Assembly: GCA_030429345.1 (NCBI GenBank)
Contig: JAUIFJ010000007.1
Span: 93,887 to 157,886 of the forward strand
Length of the DNA stretch: 64,000 bases
DNA from: a bacterium
GTDB lineage: Bacteria; CAIWAD01
Direction: 5' to 3'
Both the position numbers and the translations under genes were made by a program. How positions within the stretch are numbered: position 1 is the first letter of the stretch; each line of letters starts with the position of its first letter. Positions 43,258 through 51,121 of this stretch are shown here, piece by piece. The notes below the pieces were generated by a model. That model searched no databases and was not told the origin of the DNA. It saw only the letters and a list, made by a program, of their open reading frames with translations.

Positions 43258-44028
43258 TCAGGGACCTTCGCTTTCCAGTGGGTTCAACTTCAGCCGGCAG
43301 CGAACCAGGGCCCGCTCCGCTTCCTTGCGCGCCTCCACGCTGCCGCCGAGCTCGCGGGCCAGCTGCCGGGGCAGGGCCAGGCTCAGCGCCGCTTTGGCGC
43401 GCTCGTTGAAGGTGATCCCGTCCTCGGAGGCCAGCACCTCGGCCGGAAAGTCGGCGCAGGCAAGGCTCCACTCGACCTCGAGCAGGATCCCTTCCAGCTC
43501 CTTATCGGACGATTCCGGAAATGCAAAAGTGATTTCCAGGGGAGATTTGCCCTGGTCGTGATGCACCAGGAAATGCAGCACCTGGAGCACCAGGTGATGC
43601 AGCAGGGAGCGTTCGGCGGGGCGCAGGGGGAATTCCCGTTCCGGCCGCACGTGGATCACGGGGTGGTGGCTGTCGTACAGCCCTTTCAGCAACGCTTCCA
43701 ACTCCTGGAGAAGGCCGGTGAAGCCTTCGCGGTAGCGGGGACTGAAGCCGGCGACGCGCAGCTGGGTGCCGAGCAGCTTGTCGATCTGCTCCACCTGGCG
43801 CACCACTTCCAGCAGGCGCTCGCTGCTGCGGGAGTCCAGCTGGCTGGTATTGAGCACCAGCTGGCTCTGCATGCTGATCACGGAAAGCAGGTTGCGCACG
43901 TCGTGGATCAGCATGTCGCTGACATTGCCCACGCTGAGAAGCGCCGCCAGCCCGTCCGGGGCCGGGGTCTTCTCTTTCAGGCGCGGAATGTGCTTGAGGG
44001 CATCCAGCTGGGAATCGGAAGGGGCCAC
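43258..44028 (-). CDS. ChpT/Spo0B-like histidine phosphotransferase candidate
   Basis: 256 residues. Residues ~30-100 are a two-helix DHp-like domain with LIHDVRNLLSVIS (His42). Residues ~110-245 look like a decayed HATPase fold (REFPLRPAERSLLHHLVLQVLHFLV, LALPRQLARELGGSVEARKEA) without ATP-binding boxes. That combination, an H-containing DHp plus pseudo-ATPase, is the architecture of ChpT and Spo0B phosphotransferases. The GTG start overlaps the upstream stop (TAGTG) and has CCGGAGG just upstream. Confidence 0.65.
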   Translation of the reverse strand: MAPSDSQLDALKHIPRLKEKTPAPDGLAALLSVGNVSDMLIHDVRNLLSVISMQSQLVLNTSQLDSRSSERLLEVVRQVEQIDKLLGTQLRVAGFSPRYREGFTGLLQELEALLKGLYDSHHPVIHVRPEREFPLRPAERSLLHHLVLQVLHFLVHHDQGKSPLEITFAFPESSDKELEGILLEVEWSLACADFPAEVLASEDGITFNERAKAALSLALPRQLARELGGSVEARKEAERALVRCRLKLNPLESEGP

Positions 44029-45524
44029 TAGGCCTCCGGCAGTTGGGGACGCAGGTCCAGGATCAGTTTGACCTCATCCTCGCCCATGCCCAGGGTCTCG
44101 GCGATCTCGACGATGGGACTGTTGGAGTCGGCCATCTTGTAGACTTCGGCGCTCAGGTCCTCTTCCTCGTCCTCGCTCGCTGGAGCCGGCTGCGGCGCGG
44201 GCTTCTCTTCATTCGGTTCGGCGCGCTGCTCCATCTGGCGTTCCAGCTCTTCCTGAACCTTGGCGTACAGATCCTCTTCCGGGGGACGCACCTCTTCCGC
44301 CTCGACTGCAGCCGGATCGTCCTTCGGCTCGACTGCTTCAGGTTCCGGCTCTTCGGCGCGGGAGCCGTTCATGGCATCCGGTTGCGGATCCGGCTCGGCC
44401 TGCCGGTTGGGAAGGCTTGCCGCGCCATCGTCGAAGGGCGCTTGGGCGACAGCTTTCGGCTCCTGCGGTGGCAAAGCCTCCGCTTCGCGCAGAATGCGGG
44501 CGCGACGCCGCTCTTCCTCTTTTCGGCGATACAGGATGAAGCCCAGCAGAGCGCCCAGGGCCGCAAGGGATGTTCCCAGCAGCAGGCCACCGATAAAGCC
44601 GCTTCCCTGGGCCTGCTCCCCTTCCGCGCTGGCCACCAGGTCCGGATAATCGAGATTGCGCCCGCGACGCAGAATGCCCAGGTAGTATTCCAGGTCCCCT
44701 TCCAGCATTTCCCCGCCGACCAGGCTGCCGTCGGGGGCAGGCTGGATTGCGGCCAGCAGCTCTTCGGCCCGCTCCCGGAAGCGCTCGTCCATGCCGGCAT
44801 TTTCCAGGTTCTGGCGAGCGCGGTAGAAATCGCCCAGCCGATACCAGGCAATGCCTGCCAGCAGGCCGCCTCCGGGCGAGGCCTCGGCTCGCGCGCCGGC
44901 CTGCGCCAGGTGATCGAGGGCCCCGTTCCAGTCTTCCAGCTCCAGCAGCAGGGAAGCCACCTGCATGTGGCGCCGGGCATTCCCCTGGACATCGGCCCAG
45001 GCTTCGACGGCCTGATTGCTGTTCTTCGAGGGGGTGCGCACAGCGGCCTTCGGCTCGGGGACAGGCTTCTTCGCTTCGACGACGGGAAGGGTCTTTTCTT
45101 CCTTTCCCGGCTTAGCGGGCTTTCCGGTCGCCTGGACCGCTGGCCTGGCGGCCGTTCCGGGCTTGTAGAGATCGATGACGATCTTGAAGGGATTCTCGCC
45201 CAGGGCGAAATGCTTGATCTCTTTGACTTCGCCCAGGTGCAGGCGCCAGATGAGGGAGGTGCTGGTGCGGTGCTTTTCCTCGGCGAAGGCCAGCAGGTCG
45301 CTTTCGACTTCGATGCGCGGCCTCATGCGCGCACCGGAGCTGCCCTCCAGGATCAGGTCCAGGTAGCCGCTCCCGCGGCGATCAGAGACCCGGTACTCGA
45401 CCGCCTGGCTGATGTCGAAGACCACGCGCAGATAGGCGGGGTGATCGAACCAGCGCAAGCCTTCCAGGGTCGCGGCTTTCAGGCTGAGCGGCAACAGCAG
45501 CGCCAACAGCAGCAGCGTTCTCAT
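44028..45524 (-). CDS. AMIN-domain/TPR single-TM protein with C-terminal helix-turn-helix-like tail
   Basis: 498 residues. Signal peptide (~1-18). A beta-rich AMIN-like domain follows (~20-120: LRWFDHPAYLRVVFDIS, NPFKIVIDLYKPG). Then come a Pro/Lys linker, a helical TPR-like region (~180-270), one TM helix (~303-325), and a long acidic cytoplasmic tail. The last ~40 residues (EVYKMADSNSPIVEIAETLGMGEDEVKLIL) resemble the DUF2802/SwrB-type tail found in flagellar gene clusters. Possibly couples peptidoglycan binding to the flagellar apparatus; this is inference. Overlaps both neighbours. Confidence 0.7.
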   Translation of the reverse strand: MRTLLLLALLLPLSLKAATLEGLRWFDHPAYLRVVFDISQAVEYRVSDRRGSGYLDLILEGSSGARMRPRIEVESDLLAFAEEKHRTSTSLIWRLHLGEVKEIKHFALGENPFKIVIDLYKPGTAARPAVQATGKPAKPGKEEKTLPVVEAKKPVPEPKAAVRTPSKNSNQAVEAWADVQGNARRHMQVASLLLELEDWNGALDHLAQAGARAEASPGGGLLAGIAWYRLGDFYRARQNLENAGMDERFRERAEELLAAIQPAPDGSLVGGEMLEGDLEYYLGILRRGRNLDYPDLVASAEGEQAQGSGFIGGLLLGTSLAALGALLGFILYRRKEEERRRARILREAEALPPQEPKAVAQAPFDDGAASLPNRQAEPDPQPDAMNGSRAEEPEPEAVEPKDDPAAVEAEEVRPPEEDLYAKVQEELERQMEQRAEPNEEKPAPQPAPASEDEEEDLSAEVYKMADSNSPIVEIAETLGMGEDEVKLILDLRPQLPEA

Positions 45525-46738
45525 GATCCCTTCCTTCCGGAGAGCTCGTCCTCCACCGGACCCAGGTCCAGCATTTCGGTGTCGCCCATGTACTTCACCA
45601 GACGGATCTCCTCGATCTTCTCCAGGCGGCTGGTCACTTCCTGGATCCGCTGGCAGTTCTCTTCCGCCATGCGGATCCGCTCCAGCAGCGCCGGCGTGGC
45701 CTGGGTCTTCAACTCCTTGCGCAGGAGGAAAAGGCTGCCCAGGATCGCCGTCAGCGGATTGTTGATTTCATGATTGACCGCCACCGCGGCATGCATCACC
45801 GCCTGGAACTTGTCGCGTTCGCGCGCCTTCTGCTCCAGGTCGCGGCGCTTGGTCTCGTCCCGCAGGATGACCATGATTTCTCCCTGCCGGCCGTTCGGGT
45901 TGGGCAGGGGACCCAGGTTGCACTGCACCCAGCGTTGTTCGTCCTGCTGGTCCGGCAGCGCCACCTGCAGGTCCAGCAGGCGTCGTTCGCCGCGCAGCAG
46001 GGTCTGCTCCAGCAGGGCGCGATCCTCCTCGCAGGTGGCGAAATCCTGCAGGCGTCGCCCCAGCATGCGCCTCGAGCTGAGCCGGTAGCGGCGCACCTGG
46101 TGGTTCACGTAGTGAATCAGGCCGTCCTCCCCGACCACCAGGATCAGGTCGGCGGCCGTGTCGATCATCTGCTGCAGGTAGCGCCGCCCCTCGTCCGCTT
46201 CGCTGAGCAGGCGGGAGTTTTCCAGGGCCAATGCCGCCTGGCCGCCGGCGAAACTCAGCAGCTCCAGCAGCTGGGCCGTCACCTGTTCCTGCTCGATGGG
46301 ACTGCTGACCAGCAGCATGCCGATGCCCTTGCCCATGACCGTCAGGGGCACCAGGATCAGGCTGCGTTCGAACTCCTCGCCCAATTCGGGAATCACCGTG
46401 GGCTGGCTTTCCTGCATTGCCCAGTGGATGATCCCTTCTCCCTGCAAATCCTCGCAGGTTTCCTGCAGGGCTTTCGGGATCAGCTCGGCGGCTTCCCGCT
46501 TCCAGTGGGCGCGAAACAGCAGCAGGCCCAGTTGCGGAACCGGCAGCAGGCGGGCGGCAATGGTCTGCAGGCCTTCACGGATCTCTTCGGGATTCCTGCT
46601 GACGCGGATTGTCCGTGACAGTCCCTGGATCTCCCGCAGCTCGTCCAGGCTTTCCAGCAGCTGGCGACGCGTCTCGCGCAGGTCCTTGACCTGCTCTTTG
46701 AGCTCCTTGAGGCCCGGCTTTTCCTGGCGGGCGCTCAT
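45521..46738 (-). CDS. GAF-PAS protein with histidine-kinase DHp but no ATPase domain
   Basis: 405 residues. An N-terminal coiled coil (~5-45) leads to a GAF domain (~45-200), a PAS domain (~205-310; DTAADLILVVGEDGLIHYVN ... MVILRDETKRRDLE) and a DHp helix with VNHEINNPLTAILGS (His near 322). It ends 80 residues later without an HATPase domain. It is the second protein of this architecture in the operon, sharing the HEINNPLT H-box with the gene at 42388. ATG overlaps the HDOD gene stop. Confidence 0.8.
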   Translation of the reverse strand: MSARQEKPGLKELKEQVKDLRETRRQLLESLDELREIQGLSRTIRVSRNPEEIREGLQTIAARLLPVPQLGLLLFRAHWKREAAELIPKALQETCEDLQGEGIIHWAMQESQPTVIPELGEEFERSLILVPLTVMGKGIGMLLVSSPIEQEQVTAQLLELLSFAGGQAALALENSRLLSEADEGRRYLQQMIDTAADLILVVGEDGLIHYVNHQVRRYRLSSRRMLGRRLQDFATCEEDRALLEQTLLRGERRLLDLQVALPDQQDEQRWVQCNLGPLPNPNGRQGEIMVILRDETKRRDLEQKARERDKFQAVMHAAVAVNHEINNPLTAILGSLFLLRKELKTQATPALLERIRMAEENCQRIQEVTSRLEKIEEIRLVKYMGDTEMLDLGPVEDELSGRKGS

Positions 46739-47640
46739 TCGTCGCGCTCTTCGATTTCGCGGCCCTGGATCAGGTCGCGGAAGGTTTCGGCCTTCTCGAA
46801 TTCTTCGGCGAAGCGCTCGTCGTACCAGGCCAGGTTGACATCGCCATCGGCGTTGCGCTGCATGCCAAGCAGGTTGGCCACCTCGTCATCCAGTTCCAGC
46901 TTGCTGAGTTCGCTCTGGTCCTGTCCCATGCGGTGCACCAGCAGATCGGCCACGTGCACCAGGGCCGTCAGCTGCTCGGGTTTTTCCTGGGCCAGCGGTT
47001 CGTGGTGCCAGTTGATCGCCTCGCAGAGCGGCTCGGGCAAATGCCAGCGCTTGCAGAGAAGCGAGCCGATCTGGGCGTGATTCATCTGCAGCACCTGGCG
47101 CTCGGCGGCCCAGAGGTCCATCTCTTCCTGTTCCATGAGCGCGCAGATCTCGGCGTATTCCTGGGGCATGTAGCGCACGATGACCAGGCGGCCGATGTCA
47201 TGCAGCAGGCCGGCGACGAAGGCCTCGCCAATAATGTGGCTGCCGCCCAGGCGCTGCACCATGCGCGCCGCGATGGCCACGCCCAGGCTGTGCTCCCAGA
47301 AGCCGCTCATGTCGAAACGGGGGCTGTCCGGATCCAGGTTGAGGCGGTCGACGATGCTGGCCGAGACCGCCAGGTCGCGCACGGCGTTGAAGCCCAGGAC
47401 GACAATGGCCAGGTTGATGGTGCCGATGCGGCGGGGGAATCCGTAGTAGGCGCTGTTGGCCAGCTTCAGGATGCGGGCCGTCAGGGCGGGATCCGAGCTG
47501 ATCAGGCGCGCCAGGGTCTTGGCGTTGGTCTTGGGGTTGTCGACCAGCTCGACGATCTTGGCGACAACCGTCGGCAGGGTCGGCAGGTCAAGAATGCCGC
47601 GGATGACGGAATGAATGCGTTGTTCTTTGGCGCTGTTCAT
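46735..47640 (-). CDS. HDOD-domain signalling protein
   Basis: 301 residues. The HDOD domain covers about residues 15-215 (LPTLPTVVAKIVELVDNPKTNAKTLARLISSDPALTARILKLANSAYYG split over two helices; later GLLHDIGRLV). HDOD proteins lack the full HD phosphodiesterase site and act in signalling and motility. The ATG at 47640 overlaps the preceding stop (TGATG). The longer open frame upstream overlaps the small charged gene and was rejected. Confidence 0.88.
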   Translation of the reverse strand: MNSAKEQRIHSVIRGILDLPTLPTVVAKIVELVDNPKTNAKTLARLISSDPALTARILKLANSAYYGFPRRIGTINLAIVVLGFNAVRDLAVSASIVDRLNLDPDSPRFDMSGFWEHSLGVAIAARMVQRLGGSHIIGEAFVAGLLHDIGRLVIVRYMPQEYAEICALMEQEEMDLWAAERQVLQMNHAQIGSLLCKRWHLPEPLCEAINWHHEPLAQEKPEQLTALVHVADLLVHRMGQDQSELSKLELDDEVANLLGMQRNADGDVNLAWYDERFAEEFEKAETFRDLIQGREIEERDE

Positions 47641-47924
47641 CAGGCTTTCAGATCGATGCCCTGCCCCTTTTCGCCGGGGGGCTTGTCCGGGTTCTTCTTC
47701 TGCGTCCCGCCGGAATCCCCTTCCCCGGCGCCACGCAGCTCCACGCGATCCTCGTCCTGCCGCCAGCCCTCTTCTTCCGGCCGCTCTTCCTGCGGCTTCT
47801 CTCCTTCGGACCGCTGCAGCAGCTCCTGGAAGTCCTCTTCCCTTCCGGCGCGGACCTTCTTCCCGCGGGCACCCGACAAGCCCCGTACACGATTCGTCCG
47901 TGTCTTGTTCTCGATGGGTCTCAC
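47640..47924 (-). CDS. Small, highly charged protein between fliA and HDOD gene
   Basis: 94 residues, almost entirely Glu/Lys/Arg/Gly/Asp with no hydrophobic core, probably disordered. It starts with GTG (GTGAGACCC) preceded by GGAAAGG, and its stop overlaps the HDOD start. The coupling on one side and the 15-base gap after fliA on the other support a real gene. No family is recognised. The position suggests a flagellar regulator or chaperone, but that is only position. Confidence 0.6.
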   Translation of the reverse strand: MRPIENKTRTNRVRGLSGARGKKVRAGREEDFQELLQRSEGEKPQEERPEEEGWRQDEDRVELRGAGEGDSGGTQKKNPDKPPGEKGQGIDLKA

Positions 47925-47939
47925 GGGCGCCTTTCCGGA

Positions 47940-48701
47940 TCACATCGTCAGGATCTGCTTGATGCGGCTCTTCATGCTCAGAATGATCTTGGTGTGGATC
48001 TGGCTCACGCGGCTTTCGCTGATGTCCAGCACCTTGCCGATCTCCTTGAGCGTCAGTTCCTCGTAGTAGTAGAGGGCGATGACCAGCTTGTCCTGCTCGG
48101 GCAGGTTGTTGATCAGCTGGATCAGGGTATTCTTGATCTCCTTGCGCTCGATCAGGTCCAGCGGGTTGTCGTTCTGAATGTCCTCCACCAGGTCGTAGAG
48201 GTTGCTGGGCTGGCCCTGGTCGCCGGTGAAAGGACGATCGAAACTGAGCAGGGTGGTGGCGCTGACGTCGTCGAGCATCTTGTAGTACTCGCTCTGGTTC
48301 AGGTCCAGGCGCGAGGCGATTTCCTCGTCGGTGGGAACGCGGCCCAGTTCGGCTTCCATCTTGACCACCGTGCTCTCGAGCAGCTTCTCCTTGGCGCGAA
48401 TACTGCGCGGCACCCAGTCGTAGTCGCGCAGGCCGTCAAGGATGGCTCCGCGAATGCGGGGCACGGCATAGGTCTCGAACTTGAAGCCCAGCTCCGTGTT
48501 GAAGTTCTCGACGCTGTTGATCAGTCCCATGATGCCGGAGCCGACCAGGTCGTCGATGGCCACGGAATGCGGCAGGGACATTTTCATGCGGCTGGCCACC
48601 TGCTTGACAAGCGGCATGTAGGTCACCAGCAGCTGCTTCTTGTTTTCCTCGTTGGGATCCTTCGTGTAGGCATCCCACAAATGATCGGCCTTGATCGCCA
48701 T
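47940..48701 (-). CDS. fliA: Flagellar sigma factor sigma-28
   Basis: 253 residues. Directs transcription of late flagellar and chemotaxis genes. Regions 2, 3 and 4 are all present: LVKQVASRMKMSLPHSVAIDDLVGSGIMGLI, FETYAVPRIRGAILDGLRDYDWVPRSIR, and the terminal LTLKEIGKVLDISESRVSQIHTKI. These match FliA/WhiG. It lies between flhG and HDOD in the flagellar operon. Confidence 0.95.
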   Translation of the reverse strand: MAIKADHLWDAYTKDPNEENKKQLLVTYMPLVKQVASRMKMSLPHSVAIDDLVGSGIMGLINSVENFNTELGFKFETYAVPRIRGAILDGLRDYDWVPRSIRAKEKLLESTVVKMEAELGRVPTDEEIASRLDLNQSEYYKMLDDVSATTLLSFDRPFTGDQGQPSNLYDLVEDIQNDNPLDLIERKEIKNTLIQLINNLPEQDKLVIALYYYEELTLKEIGKVLDISESRVSQIHTKIILSMKSRIKQILTM

Positions 48702-48735
48702 TCTCTGGTCCTCTCTGCCGGCCCTTCAGGGCCTG

Positions 48736-49149
48736 TTAGTCCCGCGATTCCGTGTCGGCGTGTTTCATGCTGCTGTCTTCCGTGGAGTCCGATGGATCTT
48801 CCAGGCGTTCCTCATTCATTTTTTCGACGGATTCAAGCAGCGATTCCAGTTGTTCGGCGCGTTTCTTCTGGTCGGCTTCCTTGTGGTGCAGCTTTTCCTT
48901 GCTGCGTTCGATGCTGCGCACCAGTTCCTGCTGTCGCTTCTGGAACTCATGGTACTTCCAGCCGACCCGCAGGGCGCCGGTGAACAGACTGAAGACCAGC
49001 CAGACGAAGAATGCGCGATAGCTGGCGGTCCACAGTTCCACTCCCGCGCCCAGCCCCAACAGGAATACGGCCAGGAAAGTCAGCAGGCCCATCTTGGACA
49101 GAATGATGTCCGTGTTGCTGAGCAAAACGGCTTCCGTGCGCTTGTTCAC
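48736..49149 (-). CDS. Small membrane protein with cytoplasmic coiled coil
   Basis: 137 residues. Two hydrophobic segments (~20-38 and ~45-62) form a hairpin, followed by a charged coiled coil (~68-125; RQQELVRSIERSKEKLHHKE). The GTG start overlaps the flhG stop (GTGA), placing it inside the flagellar operon just before fliA. No family is recognised. Confidence 0.72.
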   Translation of the reverse strand: MNKRTEAVLLSNTDIILSKMGLLTFLAVFLLGLGAGVELWTASYRAFFVWLVFSLFTGALRVGWKYHEFQKRQQELVRSIERSKEKLHHKEADQKKRAEQLESLLESVEKMNEERLEDPSDSTEDSSMKHADTESRD

Positions 49150-49916
49150 GAGGGCAACCCTTTCGACTGAAGAACGCGGCTTCGCGCCGGTCCGCGATTG
49201 GGCGAGTGGACCAGCACCTGCGGATCATGGGCCCAGCTGACTTCCATGTGCAACAGCTGCCGCGCCGCCTGCTTGAGGATGCGCGTCGCCGGGTGGTTCG
49301 GAAAGAGCTCCGCAAAGCTGATTCGTTCCCTGGCGGCGCGTTCCATCTCTATGGTTATCGGTATCCCGCCTAGCACAGGAAAGCGCCTTCCGCAGATTTT
49401 TTCAGTTTTTCGGTTGAATTCCCGCCCCAGCACCTGCCAGTCGGGCCACTCGGCTGTCCGGTTGAGCAGCACGTAGAGCGGCAGATCGGGCCAGGCGGCG
49501 CAGATCCGCGCCGCCAGGTGCAGGGATTTGCTTTCGCGGCCTTCTTCCAGATCGACCACGAGCAGGACCTCATCTGCCAGATCGTACCATTCCTGCCCCG
49601 CTACGGCCAGTCCCGTAAAGCGGTCGAGCAGCAGAAAATCACAGTCCAGCGGCTGCTGACGCAGGGCCTGGGTGCGTCCGGGAGGCTGCAGCAGCTCCAG
49701 CGGCAGGTAGGCCGCCCCGCCGCCCAGGCCGAAGGCGCTCAAGCTGGCGCCTCGCGCCGCCGGCGCCCGGTGCAGGCGCGCCGGCAGATCCGCCAGGGGT
49801 CCGACCAGGGCTACCCGGCGCTCCAGCTCGTTCAGGCAATGCGCCAGGCTGGCGGCGACCATGCTGCAGCCGCAGCCGCTGGGCAGCCCGCTGACCAGGA
49901 TCCGTCGCGGGCTCAT
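49146..49916 (-). CDS. flhG: FlhG/MinD-like protein with degenerate P-loop
   Basis: 256 residues. Position after flhF and overall layout identify it with FlhG (FleN/YlxH), the ATPase that sets flagellar number. However, the deviant Walker A, normally KGGVGKT, reads SGLPSGCGCS (residues 9-18): both lysines are absent. LLLDRFTGLAV and a C-terminal basic region remain. ATP hydrolysis is therefore doubtful. The ATG overlaps the flhF stop (TGATG). Confidence 0.75.
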   Translation of the reverse strand: MSPRRILVSGLPSGCGCSMVAASLAHCLNELERRVALVGPLADLPARLHRAPAARGASLSAFGLGGGAAYLPLELLQPPGRTQALRQQPLDCDFLLLDRFTGLAVAGQEWYDLADEVLLVVDLEEGRESKSLHLAARICAAWPDLPLYVLLNRTAEWPDWQVLGREFNRKTEKICGRRFPVLGGIPITIEMERAARERISFAELFPNHPATRILKQAARQLLHMEVSWAHDPQVLVHSPNRGPARSRVLQSKGLPS

Positions 49917-51100
49917 CAGGCTTCCTCCAGCAGGCTCTGCAGGCGCGCCGGCTGCAGGATCCAGTCGGCCAGTTCGTCGGGGCGCGCCAGGCGCAGGGCC
50001 TCGCGCACGGAGGCGCCGGTGCCGAGCCAGCTCAAGGCCAGGCCCGTCTTCTCGCAGAGATCGACCAATCCGCCGGGGGCGGCACATTCGTCGAGATGTG
50101 TCACCAGCAGGCGCCCGGCTCCCAGTTCGCGGCAGCCCTCACAGAAGCGCTGCTGCTCGCTCAGGCGCAGTCCGCCGTGCTGCACCAGGTGGATTTCCTG
50201 AGGATCGACCGCTTCCAGCCTCAGGCGGAGCGCTTCCAGTTCCGTCTTGCGCGCCGGATGCACGCCCGGCGTGTCGACCAGGATCACCTCGCAGCCGGAA
50301 AGCTGGTCCATGGCCCGCCGAACCTCCCCGGCTCGCCATGCCACCGCCAGGGGAAACTTGAGAATGCGGCTCAGGGACTTGAGCTGGTCGACGGCGGCGA
50401 TCTTGCGCGTATCCAGGCAGAGCACACCGGCCTTGCGCCCGGCAAAGGCGTCTGACGTAGCCAGCATGCGGGCGATGGCGCTGGTCTTCCCCGCTCCGGT
50501 AGGTCCCACCAGGGCCAGGATCAGCGGCCGTCCAGCCCGCCGGTTCTGCGGCCGGCCGGCGCAGCGCAGGCGCCGGGCCAGCGAGGCCTTCAGGCTGCGT
50601 TCGAAATCGCCTTCGACCGCAGCCAGGTTCTCGCGGGCCTCCTCGACGACTTCGCCGGAGCTCTCGCGCCCCAGGCCGGCCCCGAGCAGGCTCTCGAAGG
50701 CTTCCGCGCTGCGGCTGTCGCCCCAGCTGGAATGGTCATGGCGCATGCGGCGGCTCACATCGCTCAATGTGTGACGCATTTCGCGCAGGTCCGAGCTCAG
50801 GCGATGGATCTCCAGGTTCGCCGTTTCCGGTTCGCCGTGTGTCACCTTGAGAGTACGTTCCGCCGTCCGCGCCTGGCCCGGGTCCGTTCGGGTGATCGGT
50901 CGGGAACTGCCGCCCGCTGCGACAGCCGCGCCCGCCGGCATGGCCGCCGTGACCTCGATGACCCGCTTGCCCAGCAGGGTCGAGGCGCCGGATCCCCCGC
51001 CCTGGCGGCTGCTGACGATGACCGCTTCCTCGCCGAATTCCGCCTTGACACGGCGCAGCACCTCGTTCATCGAGCTGCCCTTGAAGGTCTTGACCTGCAT
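49916..51100 (-). CDS. flhF: Flagellar biosynthesis GTPase FlhF
   Basis: 394 residues. SRP-type GTPase that positions flagella. The N-terminal helix (MQVKTFKGSSMNEVLRRVKAEFGEEAVIVSS) is typical. The G-domain has ALVGPTGAGKTSAIARM (G1), LCLDTRKIAAVDQLK (G2/G3 region) and VILVDTPG. ATG at 51100 was chosen because GGGAGG lies just upstream; an in-frame ATG six codons earlier is an alternative. Confidence 0.92.
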   Translation of the reverse strand: MQVKTFKGSSMNEVLRRVKAEFGEEAVIVSSRQGGGSGASTLLGKRVIEVTAAMPAGAAVAAGGSSRPITRTDPGQARTAERTLKVTHGEPETANLEIHRLSSDLREMRHTLSDVSRRMRHDHSSWGDSRSAEAFESLLGAGLGRESSGEVVEEARENLAAVEGDFERSLKASLARRLRCAGRPQNRRAGRPLILALVGPTGAGKTSAIARMLATSDAFAGRKAGVLCLDTRKIAAVDQLKSLSRILKFPLAVAWRAGEVRRAMDQLSGCEVILVDTPGVHPARKTELEALRLRLEAVDPQEIHLVQHGGLRLSEQQRFCEGCRELGAGRLLVTHLDECAAPGGLVDLCEKTGLALSWLGTGASVREALRLARPDELADWILQPARLQSLLEEA

Positions 51101-51121
51101 CTGTCCTCCCGCGTTCATGTA

